A stretch of DNA of 64,000 bases. It comes from Cyanobium sp. WAJ14-Wanaka. Its GTDB lineage: Bacteria > Cyanobacteriota > Cyanobacteriia > PCC-6307 > Cyanobiaceae. Under the pieces are notes generated by a model, which saw nothing but the letters and a program-made list of their open reading frames with translations, searched no databases and was not told the DNA's origin. The DNA lies in the NCBI RefSeq assembly GCF_024345375.1, contig NZ_JAGQAZ010000004.1, positions 1 to 64,000 on the forward strand, written 5' to 3'. The position numbers were made by a program, and so were the translations under genes. Of this stretch, positions 37,001 to 45,945 are shown one piece after another (position 1 is the first letter of the stretch; the number at the start of each line of letters is the position of its first letter).

Positions 37001-38545
37001 ATGTTGGCACGGTGCAGCAGTGCGGCCCTGGTGGGCCTGGAGGCCCAAGCGGTGACTATCGAGGTGGACATAGCCGCCGGACTCCCAGGCCTGCACATGG
37101 TGGGCTTGGCGGATACCGCCGTGCAGGAATCGCGGGAGCGGGTGCGCTCAGCCCTGCGCCACTGCGGCCTAAATGTGCCCCTAACCCGGGTGGTGGTGAA
37201 TCTTGCCCCTGCGGACCTGCGCAAGGAGGGGCCCGGCTTTGACCTGCCGATTGCCCTAGGGCTGTTGGTTGCCAGCGGCCAACTGGCGCCCCAGCTTTTA
37301 GAAGGGGTGTGGAGCTGTGGTGAGCTCGGCCTCGACGGAGGGCTACGGGCCGTGCGGGGGGTATTGGCCCTGGCACTGCAGGCAAAACGCTCCCAGGCCA
37401 AGGTGTTGGTTGTGCCAGCCGCCAACCTCAGGGAAGCCCAATTGGTGGAGGGGCTCCATGCCTGGGGCGCCGAGAATCTGGCGGCCGTGGTGGCCCAGCT
37501 CAAGGGGGCACCTGCTGCGATCAGCTGCAGCCAGCCTGCGGCCAGGGGCCAGCAGCAGCCGGGCCCAAGCCATGCCGATCTCCAGGATGTGCGCGGCCAA
37601 CCCCATGGCCGTCGAGCCCTGGAAATTGCAGCAGCAGGCGGCCATCATCTGCTGCTTTGCGGTGCCCCTGGCAGTGGCAAAACGATGCTGGCAAAGCGGC
37701 TTGCGAGCCTGTTGCCGCCCCTCGGCCGCGCAGAAGCCCTGGCGATTACGGCCATCCACTCAGTGGCCGGCCAGCTGGGCGCCGAGACAGGCTTAGTGCT
37801 GCAACGGCCCGTTCGCAGCCCCCACCACAGCTGCTCAGCCGCAGCGCTGATCGGGGGTGGCGCCATCCCCAAACCTGGCGAACTTTCCCTGGCCCACCTC
37901 GGTGTGCTGTTCCTAGATGAACTCACGGAATTTCGCCGCAGTGTTTTGGATCAATTGCGGCAACCCCTAGAAGACGGGGAAATTTGGGTGCAGCGGGCCA
38001 GGTACCGCAGCCACTTCCCCTGCCGCGTGACCCTGGTGGCAGCCACCAATCCCTGCCCCTGCGGCTGGCATGGCGATCCCGAACGACTTTGCAGCTGCAG
38101 CGAATCAATCCGTAAACGCTATTGGGCCAAGCTTTCAGGCCCCCTGCTCGACAGGCTTGATTTGCAGGTGGTGATGCGCAGGCCCAACAGCGATGAACTT
38201 GCCGCCCCCTATCGCCGCAGCCACCAAGAGCCAGAGGGCGAATCCACCTCAAAAGTGGCCATGCGGGTCAAACAGGCCCGCCAACGCATGGCAGAGCGCA
38301 ACCCCGCTGGCTGTAGCAATGGGGAGCTGGCATCGGCCAGGCTGAGCGAAGTTATCAAACTCAGCGATGCTGCCCTGGCCCTATGGGAGGGGGCCCTCAA
38401 TCAAAGACAGCTATCGGCAAGGGCAGGGGAGCGGCTGCTGCGGGTTGCCCAGACAATCTGCGATTTAGACGGCAAGGAGCAGATCGGCCCCAGCGCCATT
38501 GCCGAGGCCCTCACTTTCCGCTCCTTCGATCAACTGACTTCTTGA
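37001..38545 (+). CDS. YifB/ComM family Mg-chelatase-like AAA ATPase
   Basis: A 514-residue protein. The N-terminal domain (GLEAQAVTIEVDIAAGLPG, LADTAVQESRERVRSAL) is Lon-substrate-like, the AAA domain has LCGAPGSGKTMLAKRLASLLPP (about 220) and FLDELTEFRRSVLDQLRQPLE (about 304), and NPCPCGWHG plus the CSCSE segment supply the zinc-like cysteines. ComM is a helicase that promotes branch migration during natural transformation. Start ATG 37001, three bases after an in-frame GTG. Confidence 0.88.
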   Translation: MLARCSSAALVGLEAQAVTIEVDIAAGLPGLHMVGLADTAVQESRERVRSALRHCGLNVPLTRVVVNLAPADLRKEGPGFDLPIALGLLVASGQLAPQLLEGVWSCGELGLDGGLRAVRGVLALALQAKRSQAKVLVVPAANLREAQLVEGLHAWGAENLAAVVAQLKGAPAAISCSQPAARGQQQPGPSHADLQDVRGQPHGRRALEIAAAGGHHLLLCGAPGSGKTMLAKRLASLLPPLGRAEALAITAIHSVAGQLGAETGLVLQRPVRSPHHSCSAAALIGGGAIPKPGELSLAHLGVLFLDELTEFRRSVLDQLRQPLEDGEIWVQRARYRSHFPCRVTLVAATNPCPCGWHGDPERLCSCSESIRKRYWAKLSGPLLDRLDLQVVMRRPNSDELAAPYRRSHQEPEGESTSKVAMRVKQARQRMAERNPAGCSNGELASARLSEVIKLSDAALALWEGALNQRQLSARAGERLLRVAQTICDLDGKEQIGPSAIAEALTFRSFDQLTS

Positions 38546-38547
38546 GA

Positions 38548-38718
38548 TCAGCGGCGACGGCGACGCTGCTGGGCCTTGCGCTTGTACTTCTCAACGGGAG
38601 TTTCGTGGTGACGAAGCCGCTTCAGGTCGGCAAAGATGCCCGCCTTGGACACCTGGCGCTTGAAGCGGCGCAGAGCCGATTCAATGCCTTCGTTTTCGCC
38701 GACAGTGACCTGGGTCAT
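38548..38718 (-). CDS. rpsU: 30S ribosomal protein S21
   Basis: A 56-residue basic protein, [20 protein letters not shown] at the start and [13 protein letters not shown] at the end, full length for S21. It helps mRNA base-pair with 16S rRNA at initiation. The open frame continues upstream to 38964 but S21 begins at ATG 38718. Convergent with the ComM-like gene, two bases apart. Confidence 0.95.
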   Translation of the reverse strand: MTQVTVGENEGIESALRRFKRQVSKAGIFADLKRLRHHETPVEKYKRKAQQRRRRR

Positions 38719-38785
38719 GAAGCGCTGTACAAAGCACGGAGTTTGCCAATGTAGCAACTCCCCTGGCCTGGCCTTGCCCAGCAGC

Positions 38786-39430
38786 TCACTGGCGGGTGAC
38801 TGGGCGCGCCGCCGGGGCCTGGATTTCCACAACAGCCGCCGCTGTGTCGCGGTAGACGTATACATGGCCGAGCTTGCGGCCAGCAAAGGCCCGGCGCTTG
38901 AGCTGCCAACCGGGCTCGAAAACCAACTGCATAAAGCCCGCCCCATCGCCCAGGGTGCGGGCAACCAGATATTCGGGGCCCGCGTCCGCCTTGGTGGGGA
39001 TGGCCAGCAGCTGGATGTCTTTGTCCTTACGGATCACCGAAAGGCGGTAGCTGGTGGCCAAATCGGTATCGCCGATCCGCAGGGAATAGCCGTTGGCATC
39101 GATGTAGCGGCTGCAAACGCCGGTGAAATCAAAGGTGGCCAACATCGGATCAACCTTGGCGGGATTGGAGCCGCTCATGGCAAAGCAGGGACGCCGGCCG
39201 CTCACCTGTTCGTAGATGTTCAGTTGCTGCCTGCTGCCATCACCGATGGGGGAAGCCACCAGCACAAATTTTTGTTGGTCGAGATCAGCCGCCTCAAATA
39301 GGGCACCAGCAGCAGCGGGCCTCAGCGCCGACAGTCCATCTGCCGCCACCACCGCAAAGGCCACCGCCGCCAGGGCAAAAACCTTTGCCTTTGCTGGGGT
39401 AAGGGCAGATCGCAGAGCGTTGAACGGCAT
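38786..39430 (-). CDS. DUF3747 exported protein
   Basis: A 214-residue protein with a signal peptide ([16 protein letters not shown]). The mature part [31 protein letters not shown] and [22 protein letters not shown] matches the cyanobacterial DUF3747 family; function unknown. Two Cys (about 81 and 105) could form a disulfide. Start ATG 39430, since TTG and GTG codons lie just before it. Confidence 0.75.
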   Translation of the reverse strand: MPFNALRSALTPAKAKVFALAAVAFAVVAADGLSALRPAAAGALFEAADLDQQKFVLVASPIGDGSRQQLNIYEQVSGRRPCFAMSGSNPAKVDPMLATFDFTGVCSRYIDANGYSLRIGDTDLATSYRLSVIRKDKDIQLLAIPTKADAGPEYLVARTLGDGAGFMQLVFEPGWQLKRRAFAGRKLGHVYVYRDTAAAVVEIQAPAARPVTRQ

Positions 39431-39499
39431 CACCAATCGGACCTGAGGAAACCAATGGTATGGAGCAAAAGCGCCCTAGGCCAGGGGGGAAGGCTGTGG

Positions 39500-39697
39500 T
39501 TAGGCAGGTTTGTTGATGCGGATTGCCACCAGCAGGGCAACAACCGTGCCGGGCACACTCAAACCCAATATCCAGCGGGTGGTGAGTTGGCCCAGGTCAG
39601 GCTCGCCATAGGCCAGCTCAAACACCGAACCGGTGGCGGCAATTCCAAGCAGGCAGGCCAGGGCCAGGAAAAGGCCAGCCAGGGGTTTCATCGGCAT
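39500..39697 (-). CDS. Small membrane protein, hypothetical
   Basis: A 65-residue protein with two hydrophobic helices (PLAGLFLALACLLGIAATG and ILGLSVPGTVVALLVAIRI) and a short polar loop (YGEPDLGQLTTR). Conserved-looking picocyanobacterial small membrane protein; no named family recognised. Start ATG 39697 (or 39691). It sits 25 bases downstream of def on the same strand. Confidence 0.6.
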   Translation of the reverse strand: MPMKPLAGLFLALACLLGIAATGSVFELAYGEPDLGQLTTRWILGLSVPGTVVALLVAIRINKPA

Positions 39698-39722
39698 GGG
39701 TGAAGGGTGGTGGGGCTGGTAT

Positions 39723-40328
39723 TCAGCGAATGGATTTGACGTGGTTGCGGTCGAAACCCTTCTCCTTAAGCCCCTCATTCAGGCTCAATTCATCGGTCAC
39801 CCGATCCACAAACAGCACCCCATTGAGGTGGTCCATTTCGTGCTGAATGCAGCGGGCCAACAGGCCATCGGCCTTGATCCGCTGGGGCCGGCCCATCTCG
39901 CAGCGATAGGTGACCTCCACCACTGAAGGCCGCACCACATGGAGATAAACCCCGGGGATGCTTAGGCAACCCTCCTCGTAGGTCTCAATGCCGACGCCAA
40001 AACTGCTGATCTCGGGATTGATCAGCACCAGGGGGGGCGTGGCTGCATTTTCCGGATCGAGGTCGATCACCAGCAGCTGCTTATGGACGCCCACCTGGGG
40101 CGCCGCCAGGCCAATGCCATTGGCGGTGTACATGCTGCGCAACATTTCACGGGCCAGGTCCCGGACGGTCTCATCCACCTTGCTGATCCGCTTGGCACTT
40201 TTACGCAACGCCTGGTTACCCAGGGTGTGTATTTCAAGCGAAGGCTTCTCAACTGCCTGCTTGGGCACCTGAACGCTGCGGCTGGATTGCTCCGCGTTGC
40301 GTGCCAACTGGGCGAAGCTGCGCGCCAA
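39723..40328 (-). CDS. def: Peptide deformylase
   Basis: Removes the N-formyl group from nascent proteins. The 201-residue protein has motif 1 GIGLAAPQVG (about 70), motif 2 EEGCLSIPG with the metal Cys (about 117) and motif 3 QHEMDHLNG with the metal His pair (about 162). The N-terminus has an extra 28 residues before the usual PSLEIHTLGN start; TTG 40328 is the upstream-most start. Divergent from the peptidase gene, 16 bases apart. Confidence 0.93.
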   Translation of the reverse strand: MARSFAQLARNAEQSSRSVQVPKQAVEKPSLEIHTLGNQALRKSAKRISKVDETVRDLAREMLRSMYTANGIGLAAPQVGVHKQLLVIDLDPENAATPPLVLINPEISSFGVGIETYEEGCLSIPGVYLHVVRPSVVEVTYRCEMGRPQRIKADGLLARCIQHEMDHLNGVLFVDRVTDELSLNEGLKEKGFDRNHVKSIR

Positions 40329-40344
40329 GGTGGTGTCTTAAGGA

Positions 40345-42336
40345 ATGAAACTCCACTTTAGGGCGAGGAGCCAGGGTGATGGTTTGAGCAGGACCACCGA
40401 CCGGGGCCTCCCCGCCGCATCAGTTGTGGGGCGGATCCCCAGCCTGAAGGAGCCCCTACTCGATGGCGGCCGCCTTTTTTGGCTGGAGCAAAGGCCCCAC
40501 GAGCAGGGCCGCAGCACCCTGATGGTCAGGCCCACTGGCAGTGGGCCCACTGGCAGTAAATCCGGCTTGGGAGATGGGGCGATCGAACTAAGCCCAAACA
40601 GCTGGAACCTGCGCAGCCGGGTACACGAGTACGGAGGCGGGGTCTTTGCCGTCAAAGGCCAGGATCTGGTGGTTATCCACGACGGTGATCGCTGCCCCCA
40701 CCACCTGCAGCTGGATCCCGTTAGCGGCGCCCCCCAGGGGGACTTCCGGCGCCTGGTGGCACCGGCTGATCGCGCCTTCGCCGATGGCCTAATCGATCCA
40801 GGCCGCCGGCGTTGGCTTGGGGTGATGGAGGCGGGCGGGATTGACCAACTGGTGGCCATCCCCCTTGCTGGCGGCGAACCGCAACTGCTGCATCAGCCGG
40901 CTGATTTTTGCGGCTACCCCGCCTTGAGCCCCGATGGCAGGCACCTGGCCTGGGTTACCTGGCAGCAGCCAGCCATGCCCTGGCAGCGCAGCCAACTGTG
41001 GCTAGCGGAGCTAAATGGGGACGGCCAATTGGGCGAGGCCCAGGCGATCGCCGGAGCCGGCCCCGATGGGCCCGAGGCCATATCGGTGTTTCAGCCGCTC
41101 TGGATTACCCCCGCTGGTGCCCCCCCCGAACTGGTTTTTTCCAGCGATGTCAGCGGCTGGTGGAATCTGCAGCGCTTCCGGCCCGGCAGCCCCCAAGGCG
41201 AAGCCCTGCTGACGATGGAGGCGGAATTTGGCATGCCCCAATGGGTCTATGGCATGCGGACCACCGCCTGGGATGGCAGCCAGCTGATTGCCGCCACCTG
41301 CCACCAGGGCGAGTGGCAGCTCGGCCGGCTGGATTTGGCCCCAGAACGGGTAGGCACGCCGGCGGCCTGGCAGCCGATCGAGCAGCCCTTCAACGACCTG
41401 GCCGCCCTAAGCGCTGAGGGAGGCCGTCTGGTCTGTGTGGCCAGCAATCCCAGCAGCCCCTCCGGACTGCTGGAGCTGGAAATCAGCAGTGGGCAGTGGC
41501 AGCACCGGCCCGTCGCCCCCAATCCTTTGCCAGCAGGGGCAATCAGCCCACCAGAGGCACTGTGGTTTGCCGGTTTCGACGACCAACCCACCCATGCCTG
41601 GTACTACCCACCAACCGCTGGGGCCTCGGCGAATGCACCGCTGCTGGTCAAAAGCCACAGCGGCCCCACCGCCATGGCCCGCACCGGCCTGAACCTGGCG
41701 ATTCAGTTTTGGACCAGCAGGGGTTGGGGGGTGGTGGATGTGAACTACGGCGGCTCGACGGGTTTTGGCAGGGCCTATCGCCAACGCCTCGATGGCCAAT
41801 GGGGGGTGGTGGATGTGGCCGATTGCGCCGCCGCGGCCCGGGCCCTGGTGGCGGCGGCCAAAGCCGATCCCCAGCGCATCGCCATTGAGGGGGGTAGCGC
41901 CGGGGGCTTCACCACCCTGGCTGCCCTCTGTTTCAGCGATGTCTTCCGAGCCGGTGCCTGCCGCTACGGCGTTGCAGACCTGGGCGCCCTTGCCGCGGAC
42001 AGCCATCGCTTTGAGGCCCACTACCTCGATTCCCTGGTGGGCCCTTGGCCTGCAGCAAAGGACACCTACCTGGCCCGCTCGCCGTTGCAGCATGCGGACC
42101 AAATGAGCTGTCCGGTGATCTTTTTTCAAGGCCTCGACGACCGGGTGGTGCCAGCCGAGCAAACCGAGCAGATGGCGGCAGCCCTCAAGGCCAAGGGGAT
42201 TGCCGTGGAGGTGCACCTGTTTGCGGGAGAGGGCCATGGCTTCAAGCAGAGCAGCACCCAAATCAAGGTGCTGGAAGCCACCGAAGCCTTTTTCGCCAAA
42301 CATTTCGCCCCACCTGCCGGGGCCAATGCCCCCTAA
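40345..42336 (+). CDS. S9 family prolyl-oligopeptidase-like serine peptidase
   Basis: A 663-residue protein: beta-propeller N-terminal part (about 1-400, with VHEYGGGVFAV, YPALSPDGRHLAWVTW) and an alpha/beta-hydrolase catalytic domain. Catalytic residues visible are Ser in IEGGSAGGFTTLAA (about 516), Asp in QGLDDRVVP (about 597) and His in GEGHGFKQ (about 630). Probably an acylaminoacyl or dipeptidyl peptidase. Its stop is immediately followed by the GltS-like ATG. Confidence 0.88.
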   Translation: MKLHFRARSQGDGLSRTTDRGLPAASVVGRIPSLKEPLLDGGRLFWLEQRPHEQGRSTLMVRPTGSGPTGSKSGLGDGAIELSPNSWNLRSRVHEYGGGVFAVKGQDLVVIHDGDRCPHHLQLDPVSGAPQGDFRRLVAPADRAFADGLIDPGRRRWLGVMEAGGIDQLVAIPLAGGEPQLLHQPADFCGYPALSPDGRHLAWVTWQQPAMPWQRSQLWLAELNGDGQLGEAQAIAGAGPDGPEAISVFQPLWITPAGAPPELVFSSDVSGWWNLQRFRPGSPQGEALLTMEAEFGMPQWVYGMRTTAWDGSQLIAATCHQGEWQLGRLDLAPERVGTPAAWQPIEQPFNDLAALSAEGGRLVCVASNPSSPSGLLELEISSGQWQHRPVAPNPLPAGAISPPEALWFAGFDDQPTHAWYYPPTAGASANAPLLVKSHSGPTAMARTGLNLAIQFWTSRGWGVVDVNYGGSTGFGRAYRQRLDGQWGVVDVADCAAAARALVAAAKADPQRIAIEGGSAGGFTTLAALCFSDVFRAGACRYGVADLGALAADSHRFEAHYLDSLVGPWPAAKDTYLARSPLQHADQMSCPVIFFQGLDDRVVPAEQTEQMAAALKAKGIAVEVHLFAGEGHGFKQSSTQIKVLEATEAFFAKHFAPPAGANAP

Positions 42337-43692
42337 ATGAACGCCGACTTGCTGGAATTAGGGCTTAGTGGGGTCGTGCTGGGGGCTCTGGTCCTGTTGG
42401 GGCGCAGCCTGGGCGAAGCCAGTGGCATGCAGAGAATCGGCCTGCCCTCTGCCCTGCTATCTGGATTAATTGGCCTCCTAATTGGGCCCTATGGCCCGGT
42501 GCATTGGCTGCCCGCTGGCCTAACTGAGCGCTGGATCCCCTTCCCGGAGGTGCTGATGACCCTGGTGTTTTCCACCATGCTTTTGGGCAAACCCCTGCCC
42601 AGCGCCGGCTCCCTCTGGCGACCTGCCACGGCCCAGTTGCTGTTGGGCCTCACCCTGGGCTTCGGCCAATACCTGATGGGGGGATTGGTGGTTTTGGGAT
42701 TACTGATCCCCTGGCTCGGTGTCCATCCCCTGATGGCTTGCCTAATTGAGGTGGGCTTCGAGGGGGGCCATGGTTCGGCGGCAGTGATGGGGCCGATCTA
42801 TGCCCAGTGGGGCTTTCTGGGCGGCCGCGACCTGGGCCTGGCGATGGCCACCGTGGGCCTGGTGAGCTCAGTGGTGGTGGGTTCACTGCTGGTGATCCTG
42901 GCCCGATCCCGGGGCTGGCTGGCGGAGTCCGAGTCAGCACCTGAACCAACCCCACTGGCCCCTAAAACCCCTGCTATAGCTGAGCAAACCTGGTTCCGGG
43001 GCCTGGAGCGACTGGCCACCAACCTGGGCTGTTGCGGCCTGGCGGTGCTGCTGGCCCTCGCCTTGCAAAGGCTGCTGCTGGTGATCACACCCAACATCAG
43101 TGGCGGCCTGACTGAGGTGGTGCGAATCATGCCCCTCTTCCCCCTGGCTTTGCTGGGTTCCTTACTGGTGCAAGGGCTGCTGGAGCGGAGCGGGCAAAGC
43201 GGCTTGGCCACGCCACGGCCCCAGGCCCAAACGGCCTCCCTCGCCACCGATCTTTTGATCACCGGAGCCATGGCCGGCCTCAACCTGCCCCTCCTGCTCC
43301 ACGACTGGCTGCCCCTGGCCGTGCTTGCCGGGGTGGGGCTGGCCTGGAATTTGCTGGGCCTGCTGCTGCTAGCCCCGAGGATTTTGCCCAGCCCCTGGTT
43401 TGAGCGGGGCATAACCGAATTTGGCCAGGCCACCGGTGTGGCCGCCAGTGGCCTGCTGTTGCTTGGCCTGGCGGATCCCGAGGGCGACAGCAACACCCTG
43501 GCCCCCTTTTCCTTCAAGCAACTGGCGATGCAACCAATCCTGGCCGGCGGGGTGATCACGGTGGTCGCACCCCTGGCAGTGGAATCGATTGGCCTACCCA
43601 CCTGGACCGGGCTATGCCTGGCGATCACCCTCAGCTTTGCCCTGGGCGGTCTGCTGCTTGCCCGTAGTGCATCGAGCCCATCAGGGCAATAA
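42337..43692 (+). CDS. Sodium:glutamate symporter-like protein (GltS family)
   Basis: A 451-residue membrane protein with about 11-12 helices. IGLPSALLSGLIGLLIGPYG near the start and EVGFEGGHGSAAVMGP (about 138-153) are the GltS motifs, and the second half repeats the fold (LLITGAMAGLNLPLLL, FGQATGVAASGLLLLGLADP). It probably imports glutamate with Na+. The ATG follows the peptidase stop with no spacer. The last 62 bases overlap the convergent aldolase gene. Confidence 0.82.
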   Translation: MNADLLELGLSGVVLGALVLLGRSLGEASGMQRIGLPSALLSGLIGLLIGPYGPVHWLPAGLTERWIPFPEVLMTLVFSTMLLGKPLPSAGSLWRPATAQLLLGLTLGFGQYLMGGLVVLGLLIPWLGVHPLMACLIEVGFEGGHGSAAVMGPIYAQWGFLGGRDLGLAMATVGLVSSVVVGSLLVILARSRGWLAESESAPEPTPLAPKTPAIAEQTWFRGLERLATNLGCCGLAVLLALALQRLLLVITPNISGGLTEVVRIMPLFPLALLGSLLVQGLLERSGQSGLATPRPQAQTASLATDLLITGAMAGLNLPLLLHDWLPLAVLAGVGLAWNLLGLLLLAPRILPSPWFERGITEFGQATGVAASGLLLLGLADPEGDSNTLAPFSFKQLAMQPILAGGVITVVAPLAVESIGLPTWTGLCLAITLSFALGGLLLARSASSPSGQ

Positions 43693-44374
43693 CCCTCTCC
43701 ATCTCTGCAGCGTCCAGCAGCGGCGGTTCCCCCAGGGTCAAAGCCTGGAGATACATGTGGGCAAGGGTTTCCACCTCAATCGCCAGGCGCAGGGCCTGGT
43801 CCAGGTTGCGGCCCAGAGCTACCTGGCCATGCTGGGCCAGCAGGCAGGCCAATTTGCCCTCCAAAGCCCTAACCGCATCAAGGGAGAGGGCCTTGGTGCC
43901 AAAGGTGGAATAGGGCGCACAGGGGATCGTCGCCGTGCCCGCCATCGCCACCATGTAGTGAAAGCTCGGAATCGGCCGTCCATGGCAAGCCAGGGCCGTG
44001 GCGTGGATCGAGTGGCAGTGGAGTACCGCCTCGATTTCCGGGCGACTGCGCAGGATCTCGGCATGGAGTTGCCATTCCGAGGAGGGCCGGCGCGGACTGC
44101 TGTGGTGGCCCTTGGGGTGGCCCGTGGGATTGTCCATGGGGTTGCCCCCAAAGTCGATCGCCACCAGATCCTCGGGTTCCATCTGCTCGTAGGGCAGGGA
44201 GGTGGGGGTGATCAGCAGACCACCGGGAATGCGGGCCGAAAGGTTGCCGGAAGTGCCCTGGTTGATGCCACTTGAGTTCATCCGCCGGGCCACCGCCACC
44301 AGCTGCTGGCGTAATTCAGGCTGAGCGTCAGCAGGCAACGGCAGGTGGGCGATTGGGCCTGAGGCTAGACACAT
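43631..44374 (-). CDS. Class II aldolase/adducin family protein (MtnB or fuculose-phosphate aldolase-like)
   Basis: A 247-residue zinc enzyme. GINQGTSGNLSARIPGG (about 36-52), the catalytic-region EWQLHAEILRSRP (about 99) and zinc-ligand HCHSIHATALAC (about 118-129) are visible; the third zinc His is near QALRLAIEVETLAHMY. Candidates are methylthioribulose-1-phosphate dehydratase (MtnB) or a fuculose-phosphate-type aldolase of the MTA/5'-deoxyribose shunt. mtnA lies 7 kb away on the other side of the integron, which favours this role by inference. Confidence 0.75.
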   Translation of the reverse strand: MCLASGPIAHLPLPADAQPELRQQLVAVARRMNSSGINQGTSGNLSARIPGGLLITPTSLPYEQMEPEDLVAIDFGGNPMDNPTGHPKGHHSSPRRPSSEWQLHAEILRSRPEIEAVLHCHSIHATALACHGRPIPSFHYMVAMAGTATIPCAPYSTFGTKALSLDAVRALEGKLACLLAQHGQVALGRNLDQALRLAIEVETLAHMYLQALTLGEPPLLDAAEMERVIALMGSMHYGQAADRPGQS

Positions 44375-44381
44375 GTGTCAG

Positions 44382-44638
44382 TAGGGTCGGCATCACTTGA
44401 ATCCGAGCCTGGTGCAAAAAGCAATTCGGTGCGCCGTCATTGCGGCAAAGATCAGCAAGCCCGCCACCTCCCACAGCTTCCGCCATTCCTTTGCCACCCA
44501 TCTCCTGGAACGGGGGCATGACATCCGAACCACAATGATTTATACCCACGTGCTCAATCGAGCCAATACGGCATTAGCAGCCCCGCAGACACTCTGTAAC
44601 TTCATGAACACATCTTATGCGGATCCGCCCAAATAGTT
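44382..44638 (+). pseudogene. IntI-type tyrosine recombinase remnant (C-terminal scrap)
   Basis: The frame from the TAG at 44382 to 44636 encodes an integron-integrase C-terminus: [39 protein letters not shown], then directly [10 protein letters not shown]. The His-x-x-Arg and the nucleophile Tyr are present, but the intervening VQELLGHxD box of about 11 residues, with the third catalytic residue, is deleted. The N-terminal 250 residues are absent, cut at the aldolase gene end. It lies just before the first cassette core. Confidence 0.8.
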
Positions 44639-44645
44639 GTTAGCG
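44639..44645 (+). other. Integron core site at the 5' edge of the first cassette
   Basis: GTTAGCG at 44639-44645 fits the GTTRRRY-type recombination core and lies right after the intI remnant. The left arm of a palindrome is not clear, so it may be an attI remnant or the join of the first cassette. Confidence 0.5.
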
Positions 44646-44704
44646 GTACCCAACACCGGACGAAACGGAGTAGGATCTCTTTCTAGGCATCTGGGTTGAG
44701 CGAA

Positions 44705-44932
44705 ATGTCAGCCTTTCTTAAGAGCATTGAGGAGCAGGCACGCGCCCTTAGCCCAGAGGATAGGGCAAGGCTAGCCGAGAGCATGCTGGAGTCACTCCAC
44801 ACATCAATCGCTGAAATCGAGGCTCTTTGGGCTGAAGATATTGAAGAGCGTGTCAGTGCGTTTGACCGGGGCGAAATTACTTCATACTTGGCCGAAGAAG
44901 TATTTGCTGAAGCTCGTCGAACTCTGCAGTGA
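44705..44932 (+). CDS. Putative addiction-module antitoxin (PF09720/Unstab_antitox type)
   Basis: A 75-residue acidic protein: FLKSIEEQARALSPEDRARL is the alpha-helical start typical of this family, and the C-terminal half (IEALWAEDIEERVSAFDRGE) would wrap the toxin. Start ATG 44705 (TTG 44696 possible). It overlaps the next toxin gene by four bases (GTGA). First gene of cassette 1. Confidence 0.8.
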   Translation: MSAFLKSIEEQARALSPEDRARLAESMLESLHTSIAEIEALWAEDIEERVSAFDRGEITSYLAEEVFAEARRTLQ

Positions 44933-45204
44933 AATGCGCACGCTTTGTTGCTCCTGCTAGACGTGAGCTTCTTGCAGAAGTTGCCTACTGCAACAACAAG
45001 GAGTTGGGGCTTGGCAGTCGTTTTCTTGTTGCCGTTGAAGATGCCACTGCTCGCGCCCTCGCTTACCCTCTTACTGGGACGCCAGCGTCAGAAAGCACTC
45101 GGCGAATGTTCCTCAAGGACTTTCCTTTTGCGATTGTATATCGACCGGATGAAGATGACATAGTTGTATTTGCACTTGCTCATCACGCACGCCGCCCAGA
45201 GTAA
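44929..45204 (+). CDS. ParE/RelE-family toxin
   Basis: A 91-residue toxin with the RelE/ParE fold: FVAPARRELLAEVAYCNNKE helical start, FLKDFPFAIVYRPDEDDIVVFALAHHARRPE strands with the typical end. Start GTG 44929, overlapping the antitoxin. ParE toxins act on gyrase and RelE on mRNA in the ribosome; which applies is not clear. The end lies just before attC 1. Confidence 0.85.
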   Translation: MKCARFVAPARRELLAEVAYCNNKELGLGSRFLVAVEDATARALAYPLTGTPASESTRRMFLKDFPFAIVYRPDEDDIVVFALAHHARRPE

Positions 45205-45226
45205 TGGCGGGTCCGCATAGATGACC

Positions 45227-45314
45227 GCTAATAATGCCATTCACCAGACCCGACACCTGAGGGTAACTTCGATGACTACAGCCCTATGCGGCCTGGTGAT
45301 GGCAAGCGTTAGAA
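45227..45314 (+). repeat. attC site 1 (family A)
   Basis: Imperfect palindrome: left arm CTAATAATGCCATTCACCAG, right arm CTGGTGATGGCAAGCGTTAG. The two arms pair apart from one extra T on the left arm, as expected for the extrahelical base of attC. Core GTTAGAA at 45308-45314. Same family as attC 2 and 7. Confidence 0.85.
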
Positions 45315-45437
45315 AGATGCGAGCGCCATACCGAATCAGACTAGATGCTCAGTGTGCCCCGGGTATGGGTCGCAGCTACTGAGTGCTTCCTGTTAATGGC
45401 GGCGGAGTTATCCTGAACGGCAACTTCGGGAGAGCAA

Positions 45438-45677
45438 TTGTCACCAACCGTCTTCCGGGATGGCGAATATCGGTTTTTCTTCTTCTCGCGCGAGGAAAGC
45501 CGAGTTCACATCCATGTGAGCCATCCAGATGGCGAGGCGAAGTTCTGGCTGAAGCCGACCATTGAACTCGCCCGCAACATTGGGCTAAGCTCTTCAAAGA
45601 TTAAAGACGCAGAACGCCTCATCGAGTCCCGTCAACAGGAGATCACCGATGCCTGGAACAACCACTTTAGGAGCTGA
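45438..45677 (+). CDS. DUF4160 domain protein
   Basis: A 79-residue protein: GEYRFFFFSREESRVHIHVS and AKFWLKPTIELARNIGLSSS match DUF4160. Start TTG 45438. Such genes are usually next to DUF2442 genes, often inside mobile regions, and the pair is suspected to be toxin-antitoxin-like, but no activity is established to my knowledge. First gene of cassette 2. Confidence 0.8.
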   Translation: MSPTVFRDGEYRFFFFSREESRVHIHVSHPDGEAKFWLKPTIELARNIGLSSSKIKDAERLIESRQQEITDAWNNHFRS

Positions 45678-45945
45678 GGTAACGAATATATCTGGCCACT
45701 GCGTCTGGATGCTTATTGACGATGAAGAGCTAGCGCTTCCATATTCCGAGTTTCCGTGGTTCAAGGCGGCCACGATTCAGCAGATCCTTAACGTCTTGCG
45801 CCCGACGGCAGACCATCTCTATTGGCCAGATTTAGATGTTGATTTATCTGTTGAGTCTATCCGCCATCCTGAGAGATTTGCGCTGAGGGCGAAGAGCACT
45901 TTCCAACCATGCCATTCACCTGATCCGCCGCCGGAAACTCACTGA
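45649..45945 (+). CDS. DUF2442 domain protein
   Basis: A 98-residue protein, overlapping the DUF4160 gene by 29 bases. HCVWMLIDDEELALPYSEFPWFK and LYWPDLDVDLSVESIRHPERF are the DUF2442 signature. The last 14 codons read into the left arm of attC 2, so the cassette is packed tightly. Partner of the DUF4160 protein by position. Confidence 0.8.
   Translation: MPGTTTLGAEVTNISGHCVWMLIDDEELALPYSEFPWFKAATIQQILNVLRPTADHLYWPDLDVDLSVESIRHPERFALRAKSTFQPCHSPDPPPETH

Noticed and set aside
38719-38964. N-terminal extension of rpsU
   Set aside because: S21 is always about 56-70 residues and the extension is antisense-like sequence over the DUF3747 gene end.
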